From Adiantum capillus-veneris (taxonomy: Eukaryota; Streptophyta; Polypodiopsida; Polypodiales; Pteridaceae): a stretch of 64,000 nucleotides of DNA. Positions within the stretch are counted from its first letter, which is position 1. Every line of letters starts with the position of its first letter. The translations under genes and the position numbers were made by a program. The notes below the pieces were generated by a model that made no database searches, was not told where the DNA came from, and saw only the letters and a program-made list of their open reading frames with translations. The DNA is taken from assembly GCA_014529385.2 (NCBI GenBank), contig CM043945.1, positions 154,832,241 through 154,896,240 of the forward strand, given 5' to 3'. Positions 11,490 through 23,532 of this stretch are shown here, in pieces.

Positions 11490-11727
11490 GCTCGTGTGCC
11501 ATCGCAACCCCCCCCCCCCCCGGTCCCCAAAACAACCTGCTCTCCACTGCTCCCGTCGCCTCAGCATGCCCCCTCCCATTCCGCACTGCCTTCGCCCCTA
11601 CCCTACTGCGGCCCGCTGCCCTGTTCCCAAAAAAATCCCCCCCCCCCCCCTCCCTCCCTTTCTTTTTTCTCCTGCCCCTGCAGCCTCTTTGTTGTTGGAG
11701 TTTTCTTTGTTGTTTTGGTTGCCATCC

Positions 11728-13533
11728 ATGCCAACAGGAAAACGCCTCATTCCGATCTTCTCGCAGTCCTTGCCTGACCCCGTCGAGCCCACCATGCGAC
11801 TCGCTCTGTCGCCAGCAAAGCAAGCGAGCCTTGCAGTAGAGGTGGAGTGCCTTCAGGCCACCTCTGTCATCTGTATGATTATTGGCAGTCGTATCAATAG
11901 AAGTGGGGTACGTGACCTCCTCCAAGCCCGCCTTCTAGCAGAGGTGGGAAAGATTATTGATGGGCGAGGATACTACTAGATTGAGTTTGAAACTCCCAAG
12001 ATGGTTGCCAAGGTCATTTCGATGAGCCCGTTGGCCATTCGAGCGGTCAGAGCTCATTTCCAACAGTGGTGCCATGGATTCGATCCTGCTTCGGATGTTC
12101 TTGTCGAGGAGGTAGATCTACCCATTTAAGTCTACTTCCCTGGCCTAAGGAGGGAGTACTTACCGCTTCTTTTTAGGATTGGTTCCGAGATCAGGACAGT
12201 CTTGAACACCTCGCACACGTCAGCTTTAGTTGGAGCCAAGGCTGGTGGTGTGCCTTCAGTACACGTTCTGGTTTGTGATACTCACACCCTCCGGAAGGTG
12301 GTTCTTCTACCTAGGGTGAGTGGGAGGTGCTTACATCAGAGGGTAGAGTATTTGGGACTCCCGAATTAGTGCTTCATTTGTAGGCAGATGAGCCACTTAG
12401 CGAAGGCCGGCCTGTGCTCGCAGGAGATCTCGACCCACAACGCATGCTCAACTCCCCAAGGATGAACATACCCAGTAGGCAGGTACCCAGGACACAGGCT
12501 AGAACTTTGAGAGAGACCAGCGATTAGCCAGCTGACGGTTGGTAGTAGGTGCCCGACCGTCGCACAGGGACAAGCTCATCACACTGCCCCCCCTAGTGGC
12601 CGACCTCCTCCAGCTCATCAACATTGGGTTCCGACAGGGAGTGCTTTTGACCCCCCTGCAACAGGAGTCCTCTGAGGAGCCCCTTTCTACCTCTGGCTCA
12701 CCATCGCCACCACCTCCCTCCCATCCCCTTCTCCACCCCCACCTCCCGTTTCCCCCCTTTCTCCTGCTGGGCTCTTAGTCTCATCACCCGAGCCATCCCA
12801 CACTCCTCCTTCGACACGTGGGACTGGACACTCATTCGCAGCGAGACATTGTCTTGGTAGTGCTTTCGCTTCGAGCTGAATGGCTTGAGAGGGACATCCT
12901 TACTTGAGGATGCCACTTTTGGTTCATGCTTCTCCTTTTGCAAGAATCCCCCGTGGATTGACCAATTTTGATAGTGGCAGACGCTGGGATTTTTTCGACT
13001 ACAGCTTCACGCGTTTCCTTGGTGACCCTTCTCCCGACCTTGAGGCAGCTTGCTTTTGAATGCATGTCCTCTTTCTAGTAGCCAGGGGCACCGAGGATTA
13101 GGATACAATGGTAGGTTTCTCCTTTCCGTTGTGTTGCAGGAAAACATAGTGGACCTTGCACACAGTTCTGACTGGCTCTAGGTCCAGGTTGTTGAGTTCT
13201 CACACCACACAGGGGATGTGGGGGTGACAAATTTGGTACGGACACTTTGGCCTGTAGCCAAGTTCAGTGTGATGCACCGGATGTAGACACCTTGTGGTTC
13301 ACTTGTTTGCCGACACTCTGATCCCCCCTGGCTATGTATTTGTACATCAGGATTCTTGGACAGAGGATGTAGCCCTACGGACTACACGCTCTGCTTGGGC
13401 CTAGGCGAGACAGTCACTTCAGATGTGTTTGTCTAGAGGTGGGTCGGATGCAGATTACTCCCCATCCAACCGGCCTCGAAGATAGCGAGATTGGCTGCTA
13501 TTGCAACATGAGTCTTTTCTCACTGATCCCATT
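11728..13533 (+). pseudogene. LINE-A3 ORF1 (CCHC protein), degraded
   Basis: This is homologous to ORF1 of copies A4 and A6. Visible blocks are EPTMRLALSP, RDLLQARLLAEVGKI, FQQWCHGFDPASDVLVEE and the knuckle CFICRQMSHLAKA with its last Cys changed to Gly. The C-terminal VYFFAD-type domain lies near 13280-13400 in decayed form. CAG-to-TAG changes create stops, for instance at GYY-stop-IEF near 11978 and N-stop-CFIC near 12367. The ORF2 start is ATT instead of ATG at 13531, so the ATGA overlap is lost in this copy. Confidence 0.7.
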
Positions 13534-15847
13534 AGGATTGTCTCATGGAATGTATAGGGTTTAGGTCGGCCCCAGTTTCATTGCACCAGAGGGGTCGCTT
13601 GCGCCAGGAGCTTTAGAGATGCCTTGTGGGTGGTATGATTGATATTCTTATGCTTGAGGAGCATCATCTTTGTGAGAGCCGCATTTGGCGATGTGGTTAG
13701 ATTTTGCATGGCCGCTATGAGACTTTTTGGTCAACTGCTTTTTGGCCTGGGGGCATTCAGGGAGGGGTATGTTTGACTATTGCAGACTCATGGCAGTAAG
13801 CGATTGTGGGAAAAGGTATTATTGTGCCAAGTAGGGACTAGTGGATTACCATGCAGGTCCATGGTTGCCTCATGGGCTTCCTGAACATCTATACACCCAA
13901 TGTGGCAAGTGTATGAACTGAGTTTTGGTCACATATTGTAGAGTCTTTGCCGCATGCAGAGCAATGGTGTGTTGGGGGAGACTTCAACATGTTGGAGGAC
14001 CCCTCAGACAGGATTGGAGGTAGTCATTCTACCGTGCATGGGGCTGAGTTAGCAGCTTGGGAGTGGTTTTGTATGACCTTGAGAATTTTAGATGTTTCAC
14101 AACATAGGTTTTGTGCGGCCTCCAGATAGCTTATCTTTCTCTCGCTCTGACTGCAGAGTAGGAGGAGTGATTCTATCTTGGATAGATCGCTTCTACGCGA
14201 GTGACCGTCTGTCTCCGTGACATTGGAGGATCTGTTTGCATTCTCGCGGGAATTTCTTTCTCAGATCATGCGCCAGTGATTCATACTGCGACAGACATAG
14301 AGAGGAGCGGGAGTGTGATGCTGCACATCCCCGAGAGGATCTTGCTAGATACAGAGCTCAGAGAGCGGGTGGCAGCACTTTGGATAGAGAGCTTGGGGAC
14401 TCGGGGCTTCCTTGCTAGTAGAGTGGCCACTCGACTTGTTGAGCTTAGCCGCTTCTTCCTTTAGGAGTCTGGAGCTCGTTTGGTTGTGGTCAAGTAGGAG
14501 AAGATGCGGCTCAGATGAGGCATTGCTTCCCTACAGCGGATGCAAGAGCGCCACCTTGACAGTCCTTGGTTAGATGCAGCAGGCTCGATAGGAGCTAACC
14601 ACCATTGATGAGCGGCGCCATGAGTTTGCCTTTCATTGACAGGCATCTCAATGGACCTAGGTGGGCGACAGAGTTAGTGGTGAGTTCTTTGAGATTGTGG
14701 GGCCTCGCCATGTGCGTACCAGTTGAGCCTTAGTCAGAACATTAGAGAGCATGCATAGAATAGCTTCGGGCACAGATGCCTTGCCTAATTACTGAGGAGA
14801 TGCGGCAGAGACTAGAGATGCCTCTCTAGCTAGAGGAGCTCCATCAGGCTCTTAGATCACTTCCCCGAGGTAGCTGCCCAGGGGAGGATGGTTTGACACC
14901 CAATTTTTCTTGGAGCAGTGGGAGCTGCTTGGTTCGGATCTATGTAGCGCCTATAAACACATCTTGCACACTGGAGAGATGCCTGACAGCTTGAGTGAGG
15001 CTTATTTACCTTATCCCCAAGGAGGGGGGACTTCTTGGATGAGATTCGGCAATGGTGACCCATCACTATTCTCAACTCAACCTACAAAATATTAGTGAAG
15101 GCTCTGAGTTTGAGAATTCAGCCACTACTTGAGAGCATTATACACGGGACTCATACAGGTTTTGTAAAGGACTCCTTGACTTTGAGAAGACTTATGATAG
15201 ACTTGGCTGGGATTTCTTGGAGAGCACTCTACGCAAGATGGGCTTCTTAGATGCTTGGATCAGAGGAGTGTCAGCTCTTTACAGATGTGCGCACAATCAG
15301 GTGCTCTTGGCAGGGAGAAGAGGGGAACGCTTCATGCTCACGCGTTTGGTTGGACAAGGTTGCCCTCTTACCTTCTTCCTCTTTCTCGTCTATGCTGAGG
15401 GGATGAGCAAATTTTTGACTTCATAGGAGGTTGGTTTTCGTTGGTTAGAGCTCCCTATTAGGGGAGACGAGTTTGTTGACGCTGTTTGCTAACGACTCAT
15501 GCATGTACTTGGAGGGCCATGCCGCCAATCTGCACAAGTGTGAGTAGGCTCTTGAAGTGTTTTGTTGTGCATCAGGGGCACTGATCAACTAGAGAAACGC
15601 TGTGGCTTTCTGGGTTGGCAGTGCTCCTACGCCTGATTGGTCGTCGGGTGAGGGCTTTAGGTGGATCCCTTGAGGGACTTCTGTACGATATCTCGGCTGT
15701 CAAGTAGGCTTGGATTTGTCTCTAGAGTAGCAGAATGTCCCCCTTCTCCTATCCATTAGGAGGAAGCTATTACATTGGAGCTCTGCACGACTCTCTTTGG
15801 CTGGTAGAGTGGTAGTGGCCAACCAGGTGCTATGTGGTACATCACGT
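13531..15847 (+). pseudogene. LINE-A3 ORF2, 5' part (endonuclease and RT), degraded
   Basis: Endonuclease landmarks are GGDFNMLEDPSDRIGGSH (near 13976-14030) and FSDHAP (near 14260-14280). RT landmarks are a decayed DFEKTYDRLGWDF (near 15178-15215), GQGCPLTFFLFLVYAEGM (near 15355-15408) and the ADDS region, now frameshifted near 15485. Many stops and small indels interrupt it. The frame resumes at 41274 beyond the gypsy element with the post-RT region. Confidence 0.75.
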
Positions 15848-16775
15848 TGTTAGCGTGCAAATAAGAAGGAAAACGAGAACCTCTATAGCCTTGCACACAC
15901 CACACCGTCATAAGGAAACACCATAAAGCTGCGGAAAACACCTATATTGAACACTTGTAAAGTCGGGTGGGAAACAGTCCTAACCCGAACCATGATTAAA
16001 ATTGCTGAAAACCGAGACTATAAAGATGGAGCTCGTGTCGTGTAGACCTCTGTAGAGTATCCATATGCTTGATTCTGACAACAGACGAGAGAGTTACAAG
16101 CTTCCGAAGTTGGGGTATCTCTCAAAAGCTCCAAAAAAGCTAGTCTCTGTAAGCAAAAAGGGTGTGCAGGGAATTGTAGCTATTAAAAAGGGGGATTTTT
16201 TGACTCTTATCCCAAGGGATTTTTTCTCCTCTTAGCCAACATGACTCCTCTTGTAGTCTTCTTTTAATTGGCTCATTTTGGGTTTAATTTGGATAGGAAA
16301 TGGCACGTCGGCCACTTTTTGACCAAGGAAAAGGGGGGAGGGGAAGTGTCCAGAGGACCAAAAGCATGCCCAGGCGCCTGTCCAACTGGTGGGAACCCAC
16401 CATTTCCAGAAATCTTTGACCACACCTTTTCTAATTAAATCTATCAAATCGGTCCACTTGCCTTTCCTCGCATGCATCCGCACCCACTTTCTAAGTAAGG
16501 AACCGCCCATTTCAAATGCATGTAACTCATGATGTATGAGTCCAATTCACCGGCTATCAAGCACGACTGAAAATACTGATTGAAAACCACTTTTTAGAAG
16601 TTCGACCAACCCGAAACTCTTGCACATGACTAAGCAGAACCAAGCCTTTATACATAAATTTTACAAGAGCACTCAAAAAACTCAAAGCATTATGTACATC
16701 TATGTACTCGAGGCTAGTGAGCAAGCTTTTTAACATGGATTAGTGACTTTATCTTCATCCAAAAAATGCCTGACA
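15848..16775 (-). repeat. 3' LTR of the gypsy element (928 bp)
   Basis: It matches the right-hand LTR but lacks about 320 bp present there (the segment equivalent to 40425-40745). It contains the uninterrupted version of the site into which LINE-A4 inserted in the other LTR (near 16187-16200). Confidence 0.85.
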
Positions 16776-16799
16776 TAGCTTGCCAACCCTCCCTAACCT
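16776..16799 (-). other. Candidate polypurine tract of the gypsy element
   Basis: Directly inside the 3' LTR the minus strand reads purine-rich (ggttagggagggttggcaag), the expected position for plus-strand DNA priming. Confidence 0.6.
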
Positions 16800-16805
16800 G
16801 CTTGA

Positions 16806-18180
16806 TCATTCATGACAAGCAGAGGTGTCTAGGGTGAACAACTGCTGCATTTCATCCCTAGAAACCTCATCCACATTTTCAGATGTTTCCACATTGTCTC
16901 CCTCAATTGATAGCATTTCATTAGTCACAATTGTCATCAAACGTGCCAGATACTTCTTCAATCTATAACCATTAACATGATATTTATGCTGTGCACTATT
17001 TAAGTCTGCCAACTGATATGTGCCATTTTCAAATTTGTTTACAACAGTAAAAGGACCTTCCCATTTGATTTGAAATTTCTTCTAAAAGGTATTGTCCAAT
17101 TTACTATTGTATCGCAACACCAAATCACCCTTCTCAATTTTTTTATCCTCCACGCACTCATTGGCTTTTAGCTGAGCCTTCCTTGACACTTCCTCATAGT
17201 AACTCAAAACTAAAACTCTATCCAATTGCAAGCATTTTAAATTCAATAACCTTTTCTGCCATGCATTTGTTTGCTCCTCATCTTCCAATGACAACAACTT
17301 GAGAGTAGGAATTTCCACTTCAATTGGCAATGAACCTTCCTTGCCATAAACCAAGTGGTAAGGGGAAAATCCTGTGCTCGTTTTGATAGCAATTCTATAG
17401 GCCCACAACGCACAAGGCAACTCTGAATCCCAAGTCTTCCTATCTGTCTGAGTCATCTTTGTCAAGGTCTTTACCAACTCTACATTGAACCTCTTATTGA
17501 GACCATTACATTGTGGATAATAAAGAGAACTATATATGCTGTATATTGAGCTTCTCGCATAAGAAATCAAACAGCTCTCCTCTAAATCCTGGTCCTCTAT
17601 CAGAAAGTAGCTCTAGTGGCACACCAATTTTGCAACATATGTACTCATAAACAAATTTTCCCATCTCTTTACTGGTCATCTGTTTGACAGCCTTGGCTTC
17701 TGCCCCCATCGTGACAAATAATCCACTGCTGTCAAAATGTAAACATTTCTTTTGCTAGTCATATGTAAGGGTCCAATAGCATCAAGACCCCATTTTTCAA
17801 ACACATCAAAAGCTAAAATTGTCTTTCGCAATTCAGGCTTCAAAATTCTCTTTCCCATCCTCTGACAAGGCAAACACGACTTACACCAATGATTAACATC
17901 CCGTTGAATACTCGGCCATATATAACCTTCTTGCAAGACCTTTCATGTAAAGCACATCATCAAGCATTTTGTATTTCCTGGCTTTCCTTATGAACGCATA
18001 CTTTTTAGAAGACGGTAAACCCTCAGGTAGAACACCTGTCAATAGAAAATCCACTTTCTTTGATAAGATTTCCCTCCCATGATATAAAGGGTCATCTGCC
18101 TTTACCACAAACACACAAGTGATTATCTCCTGGACAGCATCATGAGCTTCTTCATTTAGAGACCTCTCAATATGCTGCAA
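16806..18180 (-). pseudogene. Gypsy integrase
   Basis: The integrase joins element cDNA to the genome. In minus-strand order the parts are: a linker after RNase H (HIERSLNEEAHD, then YKMLDDVLYMKG); a zinc-binding end HWCKSCLPCQRMG (near 17860-17905); the start of the catalytic core FEKWGLDAIGPL with the first catalytic Asp (near 17785-17815); and, after a frameshift near 17570-17690, the YYPQCNGLNKRF segment. A C-terminal domain GDLVLRYNSKLDNTF leads to NGYRLKKYLARL, ending near 16806. Frameshifts at about 17680 and 17090 break it. The window between 17570 and 17676 holds the core segment in another frame. Confidence 0.85.
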
Positions 18181-18324
18181 ACTCTATGCTTCAAGCTTTT
18201 TGAGCAACGCTTTCACTTTGAAGCATAAATTCTTCAGTTTAGGGTTCTTATTCTTTCATACTCCCAACACTTGCTTCACAACCAACAAAGCATCTCTTTT
18301 AATTTGCAAGCATCGAATTTTCAA

Positions 18325-18621
18325 TTATAAGCAAATATGCAAACCACCTTCAAGAGCCATGTATTCTGCTTCATTGTTACTTTTTGCATCAAGTTTTAAC
18401 CTTTGCTTCCTCATAAGCTTCCCTTGTGCATCATAAATGACAATGCCTCTTGAAGCAGCATCATGACTTCTTCCATAAGAACCATCAAAGTACAACAATG
18501 AAGCATTAGAGATGGCAGGAGTCTCGACTTTCCTTTTCTGCACCACTTCTTCTTTGGCCAAAACCGGAGTATCCTTATAGGTGAGAAGATCTGCTAAGGT
18601 AGCCCGAGTACTTTCCTCCAC
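18325..18621 (-). pseudogene. Second (acquired) RNase H-like domain of the gypsy polyprotein
   Basis: A second RNase H fold follows the RT-linked one. It is recognised by LLYFDGSYGRSHDAASRG with the first acidic residue and SNNEAEYMALEGGL with the catalytic Glu, a pairing typical of plant and archaeal type RNase HI. In plant Tat elements this extra domain sits between the original RNase H and integrase, exactly as here. It continues downstream toward 18180 in a broken frame (18182-18324). Confidence 0.8.
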
Positions 18622-18899
18622 CAGAGCTCAATAACCAGTCTCATCAGTGTTTTTGATATATTTGAATTATTGAATAGCTGGGGAAGCAATGAATAACTGG
18701 TAAGAAAGGTGAATGACTTTTGTAGCAAATAGTGCTTAAATCGCCTACAGGCATAAACCATACTAGTCATCACCAATTCAATTTCAAAAAAATCTCTTTC
18801 ATGAGGAGTCTTCACTGTGCTAGCATAATGAACATGCTTCATATACTGAGATTCCTTCCCCCTTTGCAATAACGTAGCTCCAATAGCATCATCTCCCAC
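18594..18899 (-). pseudogene. RT-linked RNase H domain of the gypsy polyprotein
   Basis: This matches the RNase H that follows gypsy RT. It starts GDDAIGATLLQRGKE, continues with YASTVKTPHERDFFEIEL in place of the usual YSR...E motif, and then YACRRFKHYLL. Its role would be to remove genomic RNA during reverse transcription. The frame is broken from the RT at 18900-18926 by a stop. The catalytic residues look degraded, as often seen in Tat elements that carry a second RNase H. Confidence 0.75.
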
Positions 18900-18926
18900 T
18901 GATGGGTTGACATAAAACTCCTTTTC

Positions 18927-19883
18927 CTAGTCAGGAGCTTGCATAATAGGTAACATACTCAAAACTTCTTTAACTCTGTCAAAAACATTGTCACACTCAT
19001 GAGACCACTCCAAGGGATCATTCTTAACTGTTTGCTGCAATGGATACAATAACTGTGATGCCAAAGGTATGAAACGAGACAGATATTTAACTTTCTGTAT
19101 GAAAGTGGCCAACTGTTTGGTATCTTTTGGAGATGACAATAACAGCAAGGTCTCCACTTTCTCTGGATCTGCTTCAATCTCATTTTCTGAAATTACATGT
19201 CCAAGAAGCTTCACCCGTGGCTGTGCTAAATGACATGTCTTAGGATTGAGCCGACCCTCACATTCATTATACCTTGCAAAAACATGCTCTTTCCTTGAAC
19301 TGTATACGCAGAAATCATCTATGAACCCTTTGACAAACCTTCCAAGGAACGGAGTAAGGATCCAATCCACTTTCCTTTCAAAAGCTCCCGGCCCATTTGT
19401 CAACCCAAAAGGAAGGCAACAAAAGCAGAAACAACCCCATGGCGTGATAAAAGTAGTCCTTTTCTGATCTTCAGGAGCAAGGATAAGCTGAAAGTATCTT
19501 GAATACCCATCACAGACACTATATCTTTCAAAACCAACCTCTGTATCTAACAATCGATCAATAAAAGGCAAAGGATAAGGATCTTTCTTGGTCACCGCAT
19601 TTAGTGGCTTGTAATCAACACAAACTCTCCAACGCCCATCTTTCTTTGGGGTGACTACTACAGGGCTCACTCATTTAGCATTATCCACTGGCACAATGGA
19701 CCCTGCATCCAAAAGCTTATCCACTTCTTCCTTTAAAGCATTCATCTGTTCCTTACCCATCCTTCTTAATTTTTGCCGTATTGGCTTTGCCCCTTCAACT
19801 AGCTCGATCTTCACAGGATCCCCAACAAAACCCCTTATTTCCTGATATGAGGTAATGAAAAGATTTGGAAACCTGTCCAACAT
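18927..19883 (-). pseudogene. Gypsy reverse transcriptase, one stop from open
   Basis: The RT copies element RNA into DNA. The N-terminal part (19671-19883) holds KPIRQKLRRM and LLDAGSIVPVDNAK. A single TGA at the 19671 boundary precedes MSPVVVTPKKDGRWRVCVDY. The remaining blocks are LPFIDRLLD, then CDGYSRYFQLILAPEDQKRT, TPWGCFCFCCLPFGLTNGP, and the catalytic GFIDDF box (F-I-D-D) near 19310-19330. LLGHVISENEIEADPEKV and the thumb region follow. The length and motif order fit a near-complete Ty3/gypsy RT. The frame stays open from 19670 to 18927, making this the best preserved coding segment of the element. Confidence 0.9.
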
Positions 19884-20013
19884 TGTTAGTACTCCTTTCT
19901 TTCTCCTTGTGCCAAATCAGTACTCAACATATTTTGGATAAACTCTTTCTTCACTGGTAGTTCCTGTTTAGATTGTATCAACTCTTCAAGCTGCTCTAAA
20001 CAGCTTGAAGCAT

Positions 20014-20628
20014 TTACACTTCACTAATTTTTTTCTGTTCCTCATTCAACAACAAGAATGACACTTCACCCTCATCACTAGAACTCAAAGTAGTGCTACT
20101 TTCTGAGTCTTCAAAACTATCATCACTGGTAGTTTCAGACTCATCATTCTCACTCACATCTTCAAGTGCCATAGGTTGTTTGGTAGTCATATCAAACACT
20201 CTCTTTTCACCCTTCTTACTATGCACACCGATTGTGCCCTTGCCCCTATCTTGCACCGCACCAATAGCTCTCAACCAAGGTCGTCCCAAAATGAGAGGAA
20301 AGGCTCCCAAACCAGCTGGCATAACATGAAAGTTTATTATAACCTTCACATTAAAGACTTCGACTTCCAAATTCTTGATCATTTCCAAACATTTCACTTT
20401 GGCATGGTTTGCTAGTCAAATCCGAAACCCAGAGCTTTCGCATGTAATGAGACCCAGTCTCTCGACACATGACTGCGTGATCACACAAACTTGAGCACCT
20501 CCATCAATGTAGGCTTCTCCCATGCCCACATCTTTGTGCCAAACGTTCACCATTGGACAGATGTCGGGTAACTCTGCCACAGACAACACTCTCACTTGTC
20601 CATGCTTCGGCTCTTTTTCTGGATTCAC
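20014..20628 (-). pseudogene. Gypsy aspartic protease and acidic linker
   Basis: This retropepsin would mature Gag-Pol. The active-site loop reads AYIDGGAQVCVIT (Asp-Gly-Gly-Ala instead of the usual Asp-Ser/Thr-Gly-Ala) near 20470-20515. LILGRPWLRAIGAV near 20265-20305 is the Ile-Leu-Gly flap-side motif. It is followed by an acidic Ser/Glu/Asp-rich linker (EDVSENDESETTSDDSFED). A stop near 20413 separates the two halves. Confidence 0.8.
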
Positions 20629-20720
20629 TAATGACTCCCACTACCTTTTTTGGGCACCATATTCATCAACTGTCCAAAAGTACAATCCACCTTCCTCCCA
20701 ATCAGGTCTTCCTTTAAGCT

Positions 20721-21807
20721 TTAAGCTGTTTGGCCTTCTCCCAAAGGCAAATCTGTCACTTCAAATCGTCTACGAGGCTCTCTCTTTCTCTTGGCTTTCG
20801 CATCTTCACCCTCTTTCTCCTTCCCTTTCTTTCTGCTAGGCCCTGGCGCGGCATAGCCTTCCCTCTCTCTTTTGCCTACTGGCAACACATCTGCGTCTTT
20901 CTTTTCTACTCGCACAATACCCACATGACCACTAGAGGTTGAGGCTTGATTTTCCTGTCCAGTACCTTGATCTCCCCGTATATCCAATGCATAATCATTA
21001 GCTCTGTTAGGAATCTGCTGAGAAAGTCCTTCCATCCTTGCTGGCTTTGAACAATAAGTGCTAATATGACCAGGTTCACCACAATTGCAACAAGTGGGGA
21101 TAAACCTCCTCTGCGGCTCAAAACCGCCTTCTCCACAACCAGCATTCGCATTAGGCTGAACTTCACATGCTTGCGCCATTCCTCTACCACGTTCACGACC
21201 ACGACCACCTCTACCACCAAGAACACTAAGTCGCATCATGTCTTGCATATTTCGTTGTAACTTTTCGGCATTAGCAGCCCTTTGAACATGTTGGCCTCCA
21301 GCTTCTGCTCGATCCTCTCCTTTTGCTTGCCATTATTTTGCTCAAGGACCGCTTTTCCATATTCATTAAGTCTTTGAGCTTTCCATTCTTTCTCTCTGGC
21401 AATGGCGATTGTCTGCTCGAAGGTGGCGGGCCTTTTCAACTCAACTTTGAACTTCAGACTTTCTTTTAGGTTTGCCACAAAACGGTCCTTCTTTAACATA
21501 GACGGAGGGATCTCGTTTCCCAAAGCCCGGGCCCATTTATCCCATAAAAGGGTGAACTGCATGACAAAATCATCAACACTTTGATTAGCCCTCTGAGTGT
21601 ACCCCAGAATTTCATGCCAAACTTCATCAGGTACTTCGATGGATCGGTATTGTGCTAGGGAAGCTTGCTTCACACGATTGTAGTCCAAAACCACCCCTGG
21701 ATTTTGTGCTTGCATCAACTCCTCAAAATTGTGTAACCAAACTTTTGCCTCATCCTGTAAACTATATTGCAGCAGCCGCAACAATATAGCTTGGTTTGGT
21801 ATATTGC
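20721..21807 (-). pseudogene. Gypsy gag, main part with zinc knuckle
   Basis: This is the capsid and nucleocapsid protein. A retrotransposon gag domain lies at 21236-21807 (DEAKVWLHNFEELM, then QSVDDFVMQFTLLWDKWA). After a frameshift near 21240 comes an RG-rich segment and a CCHC knuckle CNCGEPGHISTYC with Cys at each position of CX2CX4HX4C, near 21055-21095. A basic Lys/Arg-rich tail ends at 20721. The N-terminal 31 codons lie at 31902-31989 on the far side of nested element Y, and the frame is maintained across that insertion. Confidence 0.85.
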
Positions 21808-21875
21808 TGTCACGTGACACATCCAACCCTATGTGTCCTTGGACAAGCTACAACACGACAAGGGTTGAGTCAGTC

Positions 21876-22999
21876 TGTCACGTGACACATCCCAACCCTA
21901 TGTGTCCGTGCACAAGCTACACCACAGCAGGGTTCAGTCAGTCCGATCAGTTTAGAATAGCAGTGATCTGGCACTTTTGTGAGTCTATTCGTAGACCGTG
22001 CATGCCCAGTCACTTAGCATAGATGCATATCCTCCGGTTGCACACAGCATGATCATCGGAATTCCCATCAGAATCCATGAGCATCAGTTAGGGGAATTTT
22101 CCACTGTATTTAGCCTATTTTTCTATTTATTGGTATTTTCACTTATTATTTTTAAGCGACTTTCCAACAAAAGTAGGTAGGGCGATTTTGCTAAGTTTCT
22201 ATATAAGCAAACCCAAGTTAGCACTAAATGGCAGAAGAGGCAGCAGGAGCTTCCCGCTCAACACGCAACTTCTCAGCAAGACCAACCCCCGCGACTACTC
22301 TGGCGTTTTCTCCACAGAAGACCTAGCGTTTTTACATCAGATCAACCTTGGCGATTTGTGCACAGCAGATCAGCCCCGGCATCATCATGACACACGAGAT
22401 CAGCCTAGCGTTTTTGCATTTGCAGAACCCCGGCGACAGAAGGACCAATTTCAGCCCTTGGCGTTTTTGGATTTCAGCAAAAAATTAAGACCGGCATTAT
22501 TCACCTAAAGTGTAGTAGATTCAGGCCGTAAAGACCATCAGTTTTCAGCCCTACGAAACCTCATTTTTCAGCCAAGAAAACGCAGCCAAAACGGTCACTT
22601 TCAGCCACCGAAACAGTCCCAAAATTCAGCGATTAGAAGATCTTAGATTTCAGCCATCGTCGTCGTCGTCATCACCGTCGTCGTCATCGGCATAGACCAA
22701 GTTGCATAGTCCATTGCATACGCATTGTACACCTTTGTGCAATCAAAGAATAGACCACTCTCGCCGACGAGAGTGGGGCCTTCAGAGGAGGGTTTTACAA
22801 CCTCTCGGGTGTCGTATCTCTTCTCTCTCCTTCTCTCAGTCTCATTCACTTGCACGCACAATATCCACTCACTTTGTTTGTGACCACAACACTCCATAAG
22901 ACGGAAAGCTCTCTCTTTCCCTAAGAACTAAAAGGACCCTTGAGCAATAAAGATCACTAATCTTGAGAAAATACAACATTCATTCCGCTGCACCTAAGA
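21876..22999 (+). repeat. 5' LTR of element X (1,124 bp)
   Basis: It begins TGTCACGTGACAC and ends cacctaaga, one base different from the aca end of its partner. It carries a TATATAAG box at 22200-22207. A (CGT)n-rich stretch near 22655-22690 is longer than in the 3' LTR. Confidence 0.85.
22200..22207 (+). promoter_or_regulatory. TATA box of element X 5' LTR
   Basis: TATATAAG sits in the same context in all four X and Y LTRs (also 25364, 26413 and 31022), so it is the likely core promoter of both families. Confidence 0.65.
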
Positions 23000-23017
23000 T
23001 TGGTATTAGAGCTTTGG
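23000..23017 (+). other. Primer binding site of element X
   Basis: ttggtattagagctttgg begins one base from the LTR end and matches the plant initiator-tRNA-Met PBS (TGGTATCAGAGC) with one mismatch. Confidence 0.75.
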
Positions 23018-23532
23018 AAGTGTTCCGCATTACTCAACGAAAGAACCACAAGAACCACAAGAATTTTTTTGCTTGTTGCGATAGCACGAACCCAAGTTTA
23101 CTTGGGCTTGGCGATTCCTAATCGTGTTTTGTTGAAGAGTGACAGGAATCCCAAGAAAGAAGGGCTTGTCCAGCCTCCCCTTTTGTCTCTTTTCACTCAT
23201 TGAGAGCGGACCGTGCACTTAGCGGCCGGCCAATCGACGTGAGGTGGGAAAAAGAAACCTTGGTGTGAGCGCAAGGCCGCCAAGGGGTACGCCCCAGAAA
23301 AGGGTAGAACTCGGGTGAAGAGAAGATCTTTCTCCAACGCGATTTGCAAGCGAAAGAAAACCTTAAGATCCTCAAGAACCCAAGACCTCAAGAACCCAAG
23401 ATTCTCACGAATCAAGGACCTCAAGAACCCAAGATTCTCATGAATCAAGGACCGCAAGAACCCAAGACCCTCAAGAACCCAAGTTCCTCGTGAACTTAAG
23501 AACCCAAGACCCCAAGAACCCACGACTTCAGA

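Noticed and set aside
21808-21875. A separate short LTR-like repeat before element X
   Set aside because: It is explained as the beginning of the 5' LTR of element Y, cut off by insertion of X (cagtc TSD), because it matches the Y and not the X subfamily.
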